Notes under the pieces: model-generated
Database searches by the model: none
What the model saw: only the letters and a program-made list of their open reading frames with translations
What the model was told of the DNA's origin: nothing
In this document: positions 32,450 to 40,427 of the stretch, one piece after another
Layout of the letters: each line of letters starts with the position of its first letter
How positions within the stretch are numbered: position 1 is the first letter of the stretch
Made by a program: the position numbers and the translations under genes
Assembly: GCF_044465595.1 (NCBI RefSeq)
Contig: NZ_JBITLV010000004.1
Coordinates: 1-64,000 of the forward strand
Origin: Spongisporangium articulatum
GTDB lineage: Bacteria; Actinomycetota; Actinomycetes; Actinomycetales; Kineosporiaceae
Direction: 5' to 3'
DNA length: 64,000 bases

Positions 32450-33301
32450 ATGACTGCACCCCTCGGCTGGCCGGTCCGCGACGGCGACCGCTGCCAGCTG
32501 ATGGGCGTCCTCAACGTCACGCCCGACTCGTTCTCGGACGGCGGTCGCTGGCTCGACCCGGACGCCGCGGTCGAGCACGGGCTGCTGCTCGCGCGTCAGG
32601 GGGCCGACGTCGTGGACGTCGGCGGCGAGTCGACCCGCCCGGGGGCCGCCCCGGTGCCGGTCGAGGAGGAGCTGCACCGCGTCGTCCCGGTGATCGCCCG
32701 GCTGGCCGCCGCCGGGGTCGCCATCAGCGTGGACACCATGCACGCCCGGGTCGCCGAGGCCGCGCTGGAGGCCGGGGCGGTCGTGCTCAACGACGTCAGC
32801 GGCGGGTTGGCCGACCCGGACATGCCCAAGCTGGCCGCGCGCGCCGGGGTCCCGTTCATCGCCATGCACTGGCGCGGCCCGAGCGACCGGATGGACTCGC
32901 TCGCGGTCTACGCCGACGTGGTCACCGACGTGGTCGCCGAACTGCGGGCCCGGGTGGACGCGCTGGTCGACGCCGGGGTCGACCCGGCCCGGCTGCTCGT
33001 CGACCCGGGGCTGGGTTTCGCCAAGCAGGCCGAGCACAACTGGCGGCTGCTGGCCGGGCTGGACCGCGTCGTCGAGCTGGGCTACCCGGTGCTGGTCGGC
33101 GCCAGCCGCAAGCGGTTCCTCGGGTCGCTGCTCGCCGGCCCGGACGGCACGCCCGCGCCGGTCGACGCCCGGGACGCCGCCTCCGCGGCGGTCACCACCC
33201 TCGCGGCCGCGGCGGGCGCCTTCTGCGTCCGGGTCCACTCGGTGCCCGAGAACCGGGACGCCGTGCTGGTCGCGGCCGCGGTGACGGGGAGGCTTCGATG
33301 A
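32450..33301 (+). CDS. folP: dihydropteroate synthase
   Basis: This 283-residue TIM-barrel enzyme joins p-aminobenzoate to the pterin pyrophosphate. The two family signatures are LMGVLNVTPDSFSDGG (about 17-32) and DVGGESTRPGA (about 51-61). The substrate-binding end is also present (GASRKRFLGS, about 218-227), followed by RDAASAA. It follows folE after 18 bases. Its stop overlaps the start of a 20-codon ORF. Confidence 0.95.
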   Translation: MTAPLGWPVRDGDRCQLMGVLNVTPDSFSDGGRWLDPDAAVEHGLLLARQGADVVDVGGESTRPGAAPVPVEEELHRVVPVIARLAAAGVAISVDTMHARVAEAALEAGAVVLNDVSGGLADPDMPKLAARAGVPFIAMHWRGPSDRMDSLAVYADVVTDVVAELRARVDALVDAGVDPARLLVDPGLGFAKQAEHNWRLLAGLDRVVELGYPVLVGASRKRFLGSLLAGPDGTPAPVDARDAASAAVTTLAAAAGAFCVRVHSVPENRDAVLVAAAVTGRLR

Positions 33302-33360
33302 GCGACGCAGGAGCGAACCAGACGATGCAGCCCCCGCGAACGGCGAGGTACGAGCCGTGA
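33298..33360 (+). CDS. 20-codon bridge ORF between folP and folBK
   Basis: The ORF encodes MSDAGANQTMQPPRTARYEP. Its ATG overlaps the folP stop (ATGA, 33298-33301) and its stop overlaps the folBK start (GTGA, 33357-33360). GGGGAGG lies six bases before the ATG. Without it, ribosomes leaving folP would face a 55-base gap; with it, translation passes on by two four-base overlaps. The peptide may have no function of its own. Confidence 0.55.
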   Translation: MSDAGANQTMQPPRTARYEP

Positions 33361-34295
33361 GCCGGTTCGGCCCGCACCTCGACGCGACGGGTCGCCCCTA
33401 TGACCAGGTCGAGCTGATCGGCCTGCGCGCCTTCGGCCGGCACGGGGTGTTCGAGCACGAGCGGGCCGACGGGCAGGAGTTCGTGGTCGACGTCGTGCTG
33501 CACCTCGACACCCGGCCCGCCGCCGAGACCGACGACCTGACCCGGACCGCGCACTACGGCGAGCTGGCCGTGGCGGTCGCCGACGCCGTCCGCAAGGACC
33601 CGGTGGACCTCATCGAGACCCTCGCCGCCCGGATCGCGGACGTATGCCTCGAACCGGGCCCGGTGCGCGCGGTCGACGTGGCCGTGCACAAGCCCGAGGC
33701 ACCGATCACCGAGGCCTTCGCCGACGTCGTCGTGGCGATCCGGCGGGTGAAACCGCCTGCGCCGCTGGACGTCCCACCGGCGGTGCCGACCCGCGTGGTG
33801 CTGGCCCTCGGGTCCAACCTGCCGTCGCGGGCCGGTGACCGGGCCGCGACGCTGCGGGCCGCCGTCCAGGCGCTGCTGGCCGTCCCGGGGCTCGCGGTCA
33901 CCACCGTCTCGCCGTGGGTCGAGACCGCCCCGGTCGGCGGCCCCGAACAGCCCGACTACCTGAACGCCGTCGTGCTGGCCACCACGACCCTGGCCCCGCG
34001 GGCCCTGCTCGCGGCGGTCAACGCGATCGAGGAGTCGTTCGGTCGTCGGCGGGAGATCCGTTGGGGGGCGAGAACTCTCGACATCGACGTGATCACCTTC
34101 GGCGACCTGCTCAGCGACGACCCCGAGCTCACGCTGCCGCACCCGCGGGCCCACGAGCGGGCCTTCGTGCTGGCCCCGTGGACCCTCGCCGACCCCGAGG
34201 CGGTGCTGCCCGGCCCCGACGGTCCCCGGTCCGTGCCCGACCTGCTGGCGGTAGCCGCCGACCGGCCCGACGTCCGCCCGGGAGGACCCCTGTGA
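33357..34295 (+). CDS. folBK: fused dihydroneopterin aldolase / HPPK
   Basis: This 312-residue fusion carries two successive folate enzymes. The FolB domain (about 15-125) shows ELIGLRAFGRHGVFEHER and VDLIETLAARIADVCL. The FolK domain (about 142-312) shows VVLALGSNLPSR, WVETAPVGGPEQPDYLNAVV and the ATP/metal signature RRREIRWGARTLDIDVITFG. folB and folK are adjacent separate genes in many actinobacteria, so the fusion removes one start site. The start is GTG 33357, coupled to the upstream small ORF. Confidence 0.93.
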   Translation: MSRFGPHLDATGRPYDQVELIGLRAFGRHGVFEHERADGQEFVVDVVLHLDTRPAAETDDLTRTAHYGELAVAVADAVRKDPVDLIETLAARIADVCLEPGPVRAVDVAVHKPEAPITEAFADVVVAIRRVKPPAPLDVPPAVPTRVVLALGSNLPSRAGDRAATLRAAVQALLAVPGLAVTTVSPWVETAPVGGPEQPDYLNAVVLATTTLAPRALLAAVNAIEESFGRRREIRWGARTLDIDVITFGDLLSDDPELTLPHPRAHERAFVLAPWTLADPEAVLPGPDGPRSVPDLLAVAADRPDVRPGGPL

Positions 34296-34759
34296 AGGCT
34301 GCCCGCCCCCTGCTCTCGCTGCTGATCGGCCTGGTCTCGCTGGCCGTCAGCTGGGTCTTCCTGGACATGTGGACCAAGGGCGGCGGGTCCCGTCCGCCAC
34401 TCTCGTGGGCCAGTCCGGTCGCCGTGTTGGCCATCGCGGTGGCCGTGGTCGCGGCCGGACTGCCGGTCCGCCGCTGGGTGCACGACGGCCGGGGCGCGGT
34501 CGATCCGCTGGTGGCGGCCCGGACGGCGGTCCTCGCCAAGGCGGCCGCGTACGGCGGCGCGCTGCTGGTCGGCTGGTTCGCGGGGCAGGGGCTGGTCCTG
34601 CTGCCCGACCTGGTCGGCGAGCGGCAGCGTGACCTGCTGATCGCCGGGTTGACCACGCTGGCCGCGCTGCTGCTGGTGGTGGCCGGCTACGTCGTCCAGC
34701 ACTGGTGCCGGGTGCCGCCCGACGACCGCGACGAGGACCCGACCGGGGACGAGGGGTGA
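34292..34759 (+). CDS. DUF3180 membrane protein
   Basis: This 155-residue protein has four predicted helices: about 5-25, 40-60 (ASPVAVLAIAVAVVAAGLPV), 85-105 and 115-138 (LLIAGLTTLAALLLVVAGYV). DUF3180 proteins are conserved directly after folK in actinobacteria (Rv3605c is in the same place), and their role is unknown. GTG 34292 overlaps the folBK stop by GTGA, and its own stop overlaps the next start in the same way. Confidence 0.88.
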   Translation: MKAARPLLSLLIGLVSLAVSWVFLDMWTKGGGSRPPLSWASPVAVLAIAVAVVAAGLPVRRWVHDGRGAVDPLVAARTAVLAKAAAYGGALLVGWFAGQGLVLLPDLVGERQRDLLIAGLTTLAALLLVVAGYVVQHWCRVPPDDRDEDPTGDEG

Positions 34760-35649
34760 GGATCCTCCTCGTCGTCGCGACTCTGCTGTTGGCGGGGTGC
34801 ACCTCCGGTTCGGGCGAGGACGAGCGGCTGACCGTCGGCGGAGGGCCGTCCAGCGAGTCGCAGATCCTCCAGGCGTTGTACGCGAAGCTGTTGTCCCGCG
34901 CCGGTTTCCAGGTCGAGGCCGGGTCGCGCGGGGACCGCGAGACCTACCTGCGCCTACTGCGCGAGGGCACGCTGGACGTCGTCCCGGAGTACGCGGCGAC
35001 GCTGACCGAGTACCTGAACCACGAGCTGAACGGCGACCGGGCCGCGACCGCGTCGACGCACGACGTCGGGCAGACGGTGGCGGCGCTGAGAGAGTTGGCG
35101 GACGACCGCGGGCTGGGCGTGCTCGACCCCGCGGAAGCCGCGTCGCAGAACGGGTTCGCGGTCTCGAAGGCGCTCGCCGACGAGCACGACCTGACCACGC
35201 TGTCCGATCTGGCCGCGTTGCAGCGTCCGGTGACGCTGGCCGCCTCGGCGCAGTGCGCGCGGCGGCCGCTGTGCCGGCCCGGGTTGGAACGGGTCTACGG
35301 GCTGTCGTTCGCGGCGCTGCTGCCCACCGGGTACGGCAGCGCCGCGACGAAACAGGCCGTCGTGTCGGGGAAGGCGGACCTCGCCCTGGTCGGGACCACC
35401 GACGGCGCGGTCGCCGGGTTCGGGCTCGTCCTGCTCGCCGACGACCGCGGCCTGCAGCCGGCCGACAACCTGGTCCCCGTCGTGAACGAGCGGTCCGCCG
35501 GCGGCGAGAAGGTCGCGGCCGCCCTCCGGCCGCTGGCCGGTGTCCTGACCACGGAGCGGCTGGCCGCCCTGAACGCGCAGGTGGACGGCGGCCGCCGCGA
35601 CCCCGAGGACGTCGCCCAGGACTTCCTCGAGGCCGCGGACCTGCTCTGA
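34756..35649 (+). CDS. orphan glycine-betaine-type substrate-binding lipoprotein
   Basis: The product has 297 residues. A short signal peptide ends in a lipobox, LLLAGC with the cysteine at about residue 15. The mature part resembles the OpuAC/ProX/OsmF group: LTVGGGPSSESQILQALYAK, LRLLREGTLDVVPEYAATLT and KQAVVSGKADLALVGTTDG. It would bind a quaternary ammonium or similar solute at the cell surface, but no permease or ATPase gene is adjacent. It is translationally coupled to the DUF3180 gene (GTGA), placing it at the end of the folate operon, which is unusual. Confidence 0.82.
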   Translation: MRILLVVATLLLAGCTSGSGEDERLTVGGGPSSESQILQALYAKLLSRAGFQVEAGSRGDRETYLRLLREGTLDVVPEYAATLTEYLNHELNGDRAATASTHDVGQTVAALRELADDRGLGVLDPAEAASQNGFAVSKALADEHDLTTLSDLAALQRPVTLAASAQCARRPLCRPGLERVYGLSFAALLPTGYGSAATKQAVVSGKADLALVGTTDGAVAGFGLVLLADDRGLQPADNLVPVVNERSAGGEKVAAALRPLAGVLTTERLAALNAQVDGGRRDPEDVAQDFLEAADLL

Positions 35650-35659
35650 TCCGGACCGG

Positions 35660-36229
35660 TCAGACGGTCTGCTTGGTGGGCTTCAGCTTGTCGGGGTCGT
35701 ATCCGCTGCGGCGCAGGGCGTCGCGGGCCGCCTCGAGCTTGTCGCCGGTCAGGGTCGGGGTGCGGGACAGGATGTACGCGGACGACCGGCTCGGGTCGCC
35801 GACCACGGCCCACGAGTAGTCGTCGGCCAGCCCGATGATCACGTAGTTCGGCGTGCTCCCGGTGTAGACCTGCTTGCCGAGGACCTTCACGAAGCTCACC
35901 TGCAGCTTCGCGTTGGTGCCGGGGTCGAGCACCCGGGCCCCGCCGACGGTCTTGATCGTCGAGTTCAGTGGGCCCGTGCACGTGTTCACCACCTTCACGG
36001 TGCCGTCGGCGTTCAGCGAGTAGTTCGCCGTCACGTCGCGCACGCAGAGCGCCTCGTACCACTGCGGGATGTCAGCGATCTGCTTCCAGGTGCCGAGGTA
36101 CCGGTTCACGTCGACCTGGGCGACGGGCACGATCCCGGAGCCGGCGGCGGAGGCCGGCGCGGCGGTCAGGGCCAGTCCGGCCACGGCGGTCAGGGCTGCG
36201 AGCTTCCATCTGATGATCACGTCCCGCAT
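35660..36229 (-). CDS. secreted lipocalin (Blc-like)
   Basis: This 189-residue protein has a signal peptide (WKLAALTAVAGLALTAAPAS, cut near AASAAGS). The lipocalin fold starts with the signature VDVNRYLGTWKQIADIPQW (about 39-57) and continues with NYSLNADGTVKVVNTC and YVIIGLADDYSWAVVGDPS. ILSRTP follows. Bacterial lipocalins of this type bind lipids or hydrophobic ligands outside the membrane. Two cysteines (CVRD and NTCT) may form a disulfide. It is convergent with the substrate-binding lipoprotein gene. Confidence 0.9.
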   Translation of the reverse strand: MRDVIIRWKLAALTAVAGLALTAAPASAAGSGIVPVAQVDVNRYLGTWKQIADIPQWYEALCVRDVTANYSLNADGTVKVVNTCTGPLNSTIKTVGGARVLDPGTNAKLQVSFVKVLGKQVYTGSTPNYVIIGLADDYSWAVVGDPSRSSAYILSRTPTLTGDKLEAARDALRRSGYDPDKLKPTKQTV

Positions 36230-36325
36230 TCGGCGCGCGGGCCGGAGTGGATTGGTCGGGAAACGAAGGTTTGCGTCCGCGCGTCGCATACGCCCGTTGC
36301 ATGACGAACCCTTAACGTACGGCCC

Positions 36326-37183
36326 ATGAGTTCCAGCACCCCCCGTAACCGGCAGCTCGTGGCCACCTGCATCGATGCGGGCATCGTCGCGCTGCCCTAC
36401 ACCCTGGCCGCGTCCGGCCTGCTGCTCGGGGCCGGGGCGCTGGCCACGGGCAGTCCGGTGCCGGGGGCGTGCGGGGCGGTGGCGGGCGTGACGGCGGGCG
36501 TGCTGGCCCACATGCGGACGCGGTTCTACCGCGAGCAGGTGGTGTCGATGCGCGAGCGGCTGCGGGTGCAGCGCGTGCAGTCCGACCGGACGGCGACGGA
36601 GCTGCGCGCGCGGGTCAGCGCGCTGCAGGTGGAGGTCTGGCAGTACGAGACCCTGCCGGTCCCGCAGCCGCACGTGGTGGTCACGGTCTCGGAGGAGAAG
36701 GCCAAGGCTTCGACCAGGTCGGCGCCGAAGGCCAAGACCGACGCCAAGACCGACGCCAAGACCGACGCCAAGGTCGACGCCAAGGTCGAGCCGAAGGTTC
36801 CGGTGCAGGCCGAGGTCAAGGAGGAGCTGCCGGCCAACGTCACGGACATCGCGCCGCGCCTGGCGGCCGCTCGCCTGACGGTGCCGCGTCAGGTCCTCGA
36901 CGCCGCGGTCGCCACGACGACCGGTGGCATCTCGCTGTCCGACATCGCGGCCCTCGCCCAGGCCCGGGAAGCCGCGAAGGAGCCCGTCGCGGCGGTGGCC
37001 ACCCAGCCGAAGCCGGCGCCCCTGTCGGCCAAGGGCAATCCGCAGGCACCGAAGCCGCAGCCGCCGAAGGCCCGTCCCGCCGTGCGCCAGCCGACGAAGT
37101 CGCAACCGACCAAGGCCCAGCCGCAGCAGGCCAAGGCTGAACCGCCCCAGTCCGAGCCCGCCATCGAGGCCAAAGCCGGCTGA
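36326..37183 (+). CDS. membrane-anchored repeat-rich protein, unknown
   Basis: This 285-residue protein has two N-terminal hydrophobic segments (about 18-40 and 45-62). A helical coiled-coil stretch follows (about 65-112: RFYREQVVSMRERLRVQRVQ). Then comes a Lys/Ala/Asp tandem repeat (about 135-155) and a Pro/Lys/Gln-rich C-terminus. A central helical piece (VTDIAPRLAAARLTVPRQVL) may be a binding site. Nothing suggests an enzyme. It could be a cell-envelope or scaffold protein. Confidence 0.65.
   Translation: MSSSTPRNRQLVATCIDAGIVALPYTLAASGLLLGAGALATGSPVPGACGAVAGVTAGVLAHMRTRFYREQVVSMRERLRVQRVQSDRTATELRARVSALQVEVWQYETLPVPQPHVVVTVSEEKAKASTRSAPKAKTDAKTDAKTDAKVDAKVEPKVPVQAEVKEELPANVTDIAPRLAAARLTVPRQVLDAAVATTTGGISLSDIAALAQAREAAKEPVAAVATQPKPAPLSAKGNPQAPKPQPPKARPAVRQPTKSQPTKAQPQQAKAEPPQSEPAIEAKAG
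36731..36790 (+). repeat. five 12-bp tandem units in a coding region
   Basis: Units GCCAAGACCGAC (three exact copies) and GCCAAGGTCGAC/G (two copies) run head to tail and encode AKTD/AKVD. Perfect units of this size are prone to copy-number change by slippage. Confidence 0.85.
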
Positions 37184-37202
37184 TCACGCACTGACCAAGT
37201 CG

Positions 37203-38387
37203 CTACTTGTCGACGTCGCCGACCACGAAGAACGTGGAGCCGAGCACGGCGACCAGGTCGGAGACCAGGCAGCCGGGTAGCAGGCGGGTCAGCACCTGCA
37301 CGTTGTTGAACGACGCCGAGCGCAGCTTCAGCCGCCACGGCACCTTGTCGCCGCGCGAGACCAGGTAGTAGCCGTTGAGGCCCAACGGGTTCTCGGTCCA
37401 CCGGTAGACGTGGCCCTCGGGCACCCGCAGCACCTTCGGCAGGCGCACGTTGATGGGCCCGGCGGGCAGGGTGCGCAACGCCTCGACGCAGGCGTCGACG
37501 AGGTCGAGGCTGACGTGGATCTGTTCGAGCAGCACCTCGAACCGGGCCAGGCAGTCGCCCTCGGTGCGGGTGACCACGCGCCCCGGGCCGCCGGGCGCGA
37601 ACAGCTCGCCGTAGGCCAGGTACGGCTCGTCCCGGCGCAGGTCGAGGTCGAGGCCGCTGGCCCGCGCGACCGGCCCGCTCACCCCGAACGCGGTGGCGGT
37701 CGCCGCGTCCAGCACCCCGACCCCGCGCGTGCGGGCCCGCAGGATCTCGTTGCCGGTCAGCATCGACTCCAGCCGCGGCAGCCGGCGCCGGACGGCGGCG
37801 CAGGCGTCCTCGACCCGGGTCAGCCAGCCCGCGGGCAGGTCCTCCTTCAGACCGCCGACCCGGTTGAACATGTAGTGCATCCGGCCGCCGGAGATCTCCT
37901 CCATCACGGCCTGCAACTGCTCGCGCTCGGTGAAGGCGTAGAAGACCGGCGTGATGGCCCCGAGTTCCAGCGGGTAGGCGCCCGCGAACATCAGGTGGTT
38001 CAGCACCCGGTTCAGCTCGGCCAGCAACGTGCGCGCCCAGACCGCGCGGACCGGCACCTCCATGCCCAGCAGTTCCTCGGCGGCCAGTACCACGCCGAGT
38101 TCGTTGGCGAACGCCGACAGCCAGTCGTGCCGGTTGGCCAGCACCACGATCTGCCGGTAATCCCTGACCTCGAAAAGCTTCTCGGCGCCCCGGTGCATGT
38201 ACCCGACGATCGGTTCGGCGCTCACCACGCGCTCGCCGTCCAGCACGATGCGCAGCCGCAGCACGCCGTGCGTGGCGGGGTGCTGGGGGCCGATGTTCAG
38301 CACCATGTCGGTGTCGGCCACGCCGCCGGAGCCCAGCCCGACGGTCAGCTCGCGGCCGGTCGGCGGCACGGTCGGGACGTCGGTCAC
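37203..38387 (-). CDS. stand-alone NuoD-like protein (complex I 49-kDa subunit paralogue)
   Basis: This 394-residue protein resembles NADH-quinone oxidoreductase subunit D, but no other nuo gene is nearby. It keeps the N-terminal NIGPQHPATHGVLRLRI (about 31-47) and VGYMHRGAEKLFE (about 61-73). It differs at sites that matter. The quinone-site tyrosine of complex I (bovine Tyr108, in RLDYVSM) aligns with Trp89 in NRHDWLSAF. The C-terminal FGEVDR region reads STFFVVGDVDK. The start is taken as GTG 38387; another GTG lies six codons upstream. It is divergent from the PH-domain genes, and a MidA-type methyltransferase gene is close by. Confidence 0.85.
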   Translation of the reverse strand: MTDVPTVPPTGRELTVGLGSGGVADTDMVLNIGPQHPATHGVLRLRIVLDGERVVSAEPIVGYMHRGAEKLFEVRDYRQIVVLANRHDWLSAFANELGVVLAAEELLGMEVPVRAVWARTLLAELNRVLNHLMFAGAYPLELGAITPVFYAFTEREQLQAVMEEISGGRMHYMFNRVGGLKEDLPAGWLTRVEDACAAVRRRLPRLESMLTGNEILRARTRGVGVLDAATATAFGVSGPVARASGLDLDLRRDEPYLAYGELFAPGGPGRVVTRTEGDCLARFEVLLEQIHVSLDLVDACVEALRTLPAGPINVRLPKVLRVPEGHVYRWTENPLGLNGYYLVSRGDKVPWRLKLRSASFNNVQVLTRLLPGCLVSDLVAVLGSTFFVVGDVDK

Positions 38388-38454
38388 GAGAGGTGAGTCT
38401 GCCACCCGCACCGGACGAGAGACACGGCCTGGGGCATACGGCATGCTGCATGCC

Positions 38455-38946
38455 ATGACCACCGGCCCCGACGTCTTCGACCCCGACGGCGTCGAGTGGT
38501 CGCGCGTCTCGCCGCAGCTGGCCCGGTTGCGCCGCGCGGTCCTGCTCGGGACGGGGGGCGGCCTGGTGGTCGCGGCCGCCGCCCTGGCGGTGTTCGTCTC
38601 GCCGCTGTTCTGGCTCGCCGAGTTCGTGCCGCTGGTCGGCCTGGCCGCCGGCTGGGGGATCATCGGCCGCCAGGTCGCCGCCTACGGGTACGCCGAACGC
38701 GCCGACGACCTGCTGGTCCGGCGGGGCGTGATGTTCCGCAACCTGGTCGTCGTCCCGTACGGCCGGATGCAGTTCGTCGACGTGCAGGCCGGGCCCCTGG
38801 AGCGGGCGTTCGACGTCGCGCGGGTGCAGTTGCACACCGCGTCGGCGGGCACCGACGCACTGATCCCCGGCCTGCCGCCGGAGGAGGCGGCCCGGCTGCG
38901 CGACCGGCTGGCCTCCCGCGGTCAGGCCCGCCTGGCCGGCCTGTGA
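38455..38946 (+). CDS. PH-domain membrane protein (YdbS-like)
   Basis: This 163-residue protein has two membrane helices (about 28-48 and 52-72) followed by a bacterial PH (DUF304) domain. That domain shows the typical start DDLLVRRGVMFRNLVVVPYG and RMQFVDVQAGPLERAFDVAR. It is paired with a larger PH protein by a GTGA overlap. The arrangement matches the ydbS-ydbT pair of Bacillus, whose members are linked to membrane stress and antimicrobial peptide tolerance. Confidence 0.87.
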   Translation: MTTGPDVFDPDGVEWSRVSPQLARLRRAVLLGTGGGLVVAAAALAVFVSPLFWLAEFVPLVGLAAGWGIIGRQVAAYGYAERADDLLVRRGVMFRNLVVVPYGRMQFVDVQAGPLERAFDVARVQLHTASAGTDALIPGLPPEEAARLRDRLASRGQARLAGL

Positions 38947-40427
38947 GCGGGGAGACCCACGCCTCGGCGGCCCGTGTCCCCGCGCCGGCCGAGCCGGGGC
39001 CCTGGCGGCGGGTCCACCCGCTCACCCCGGTCATCCGCTCGTGGCGGGTGCTCGCCGTCGCCCTGGTCGGGTTCCTGCACAACGGCACCGACGACCTGGT
39101 CAACGGCCGCCCGCCGGGCCTGCTGGTCGTCGCCGTGATCGTCGGGGTCGCCGTCGGGCTGCTCCTGCTCAGCTCCGGGATCCTCTACGTGCAGTGGCGG
39201 TTCACCCGGTTCCGGATCGGCGCGCAGTCCGTCGAGCTCTACACCGGTGTGCTGTTCCGGCAGCACCGGTCCGCCCGGCTGGACCGGATCCAGGCGGTCG
39301 AGGTGGCGCAGCCGTTCCTGGCCCGCCTGGTCGGCCTGGCCCGGCTGACGGTCGAGGTCGCGGGTGGCAGCGGTTCGAAGATCGCGCTGCAGTACCTGGG
39401 CGAGTCCGAGGCGCTGGGGTTGCGCGCCGAACTGCTGGCCCGTTCGGCCGGTGTCGAGTTCGAGGGCGCCGCGGCCCCGGAGGCCCCCGAGCACCGCGTG
39501 CTCGAGGTGCCGACCCCGCGGCTGGTCGCGGCGTTGCTGCTCAGCCCGGCGACCGCCATGGCGGCCGTGATCGTGGCGACCGCGATCGCGGCCGTGGTGG
39601 TCGTCGGCGGCCCGGGCCCCCTGGCGGCGCTGGTGCCGGTCCTGTTCGGCGCCGTCGGCGTCCAGTGGGGGCAGTTCAACTCGGGTTTCGGCTTCACGGT
39701 GGGCACGTCGCCGGACGGGTTGCGGCTGCGGCACGGCCTGCTGGAGCACCGGGCGCAGACCGTGCCGCCGGGCCGGGTGCAGGCGGTCGGGCTGTCCCAG
39801 TCGCCGCTGTGGCGGCCGTTCGGCTGGTGGGCGATCCACGTGAACGTGGCCGGCTACGCGGGCGACAGCCGGAAAGAGGGTGCGGCGCAGCAGGTCCTGC
39901 TGCCGGTCGGCACCGAACGGGAGGTGTTCCAGCTGCTCGAGCTGGTGCTGCCCGACCTCGGCACGGAGCCCGACGAGCACCCGGCCGACGTGGTGCGGGC
40001 CGGGCTGACGGGCCGGTCGCCGGACCTCGGCTTCGTGGTCGCCCCCCGGCGTGCGGGGTGGGTGGACCCGTTGGGCTGGAGCCGCTCCGGCGTGCGGATC
40101 ACCCGGGAGGCGCTGCTGATCCGGTCCGGGTGGCTCGTCCGCCGGCTGGCCCTCGTGCTGCACGCCCGCACGCAGAGTCTGGCCCTGGAGCAGGGGCCCT
40201 GGCAGCGGCGCCTTCGGTTGGCGCACTTCGTCGTGCACTCCACGCCCGGTCCGGTGCGCCCGGTCGTCGAGCACCTCGACGCGGCGGTGGCGGCTCGGCT
40301 GCTCGCCGACCAGGCCGAGCGTGCCCGGCACGCGCGCAGCCGGTCCGGGCCGGAACGCTGGATGGAGCAGCTGTCGGCCGAGGGATCAGACGAGACTGCT
40401 CTCCAGCCAGGCGAATCCGCCGAGTGA
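38943..40427 (+). CDS. multi-PH-domain membrane protein (YdbT-like)
   Basis: This 494-residue protein has several PH (DUF304) units separated by membrane helices. The first domain follows two helices (about 33-75) and contains YTGVLFRQHRSARLDRIQAV. A second unit contains LRLRHGLLEHRAQTVPPGRV (about 260-280), and a third RSGWLVRRLALVLHARTQSL (about 397-416). It should work with the upstream YdbS-like protein as a membrane complex. GTG 38943 overlaps the upstream stop. Its 3' end overlaps the convergent methyltransferase gene by 42 bases. Confidence 0.87.
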   Translation: MSGETHASAARVPAPAEPGPWRRVHPLTPVIRSWRVLAVALVGFLHNGTDDLVNGRPPGLLVVAVIVGVAVGLLLLSSGILYVQWRFTRFRIGAQSVELYTGVLFRQHRSARLDRIQAVEVAQPFLARLVGLARLTVEVAGGSGSKIALQYLGESEALGLRAELLARSAGVEFEGAAAPEAPEHRVLEVPTPRLVAALLLSPATAMAAVIVATAIAAVVVVGGPGPLAALVPVLFGAVGVQWGQFNSGFGFTVGTSPDGLRLRHGLLEHRAQTVPPGRVQAVGLSQSPLWRPFGWWAIHVNVAGYAGDSRKEGAAQQVLLPVGTEREVFQLLELVLPDLGTEPDEHPADVVRAGLTGRSPDLGFVVAPRRAGWVDPLGWSRSGVRITREALLIRSGWLVRRLALVLHARTQSLALEQGPWQRRLRLAHFVVHSTPGPVRPVVEHLDAAVAARLLADQAERARHARSRSGPERWMEQLSAEGSDETALQPGESAE

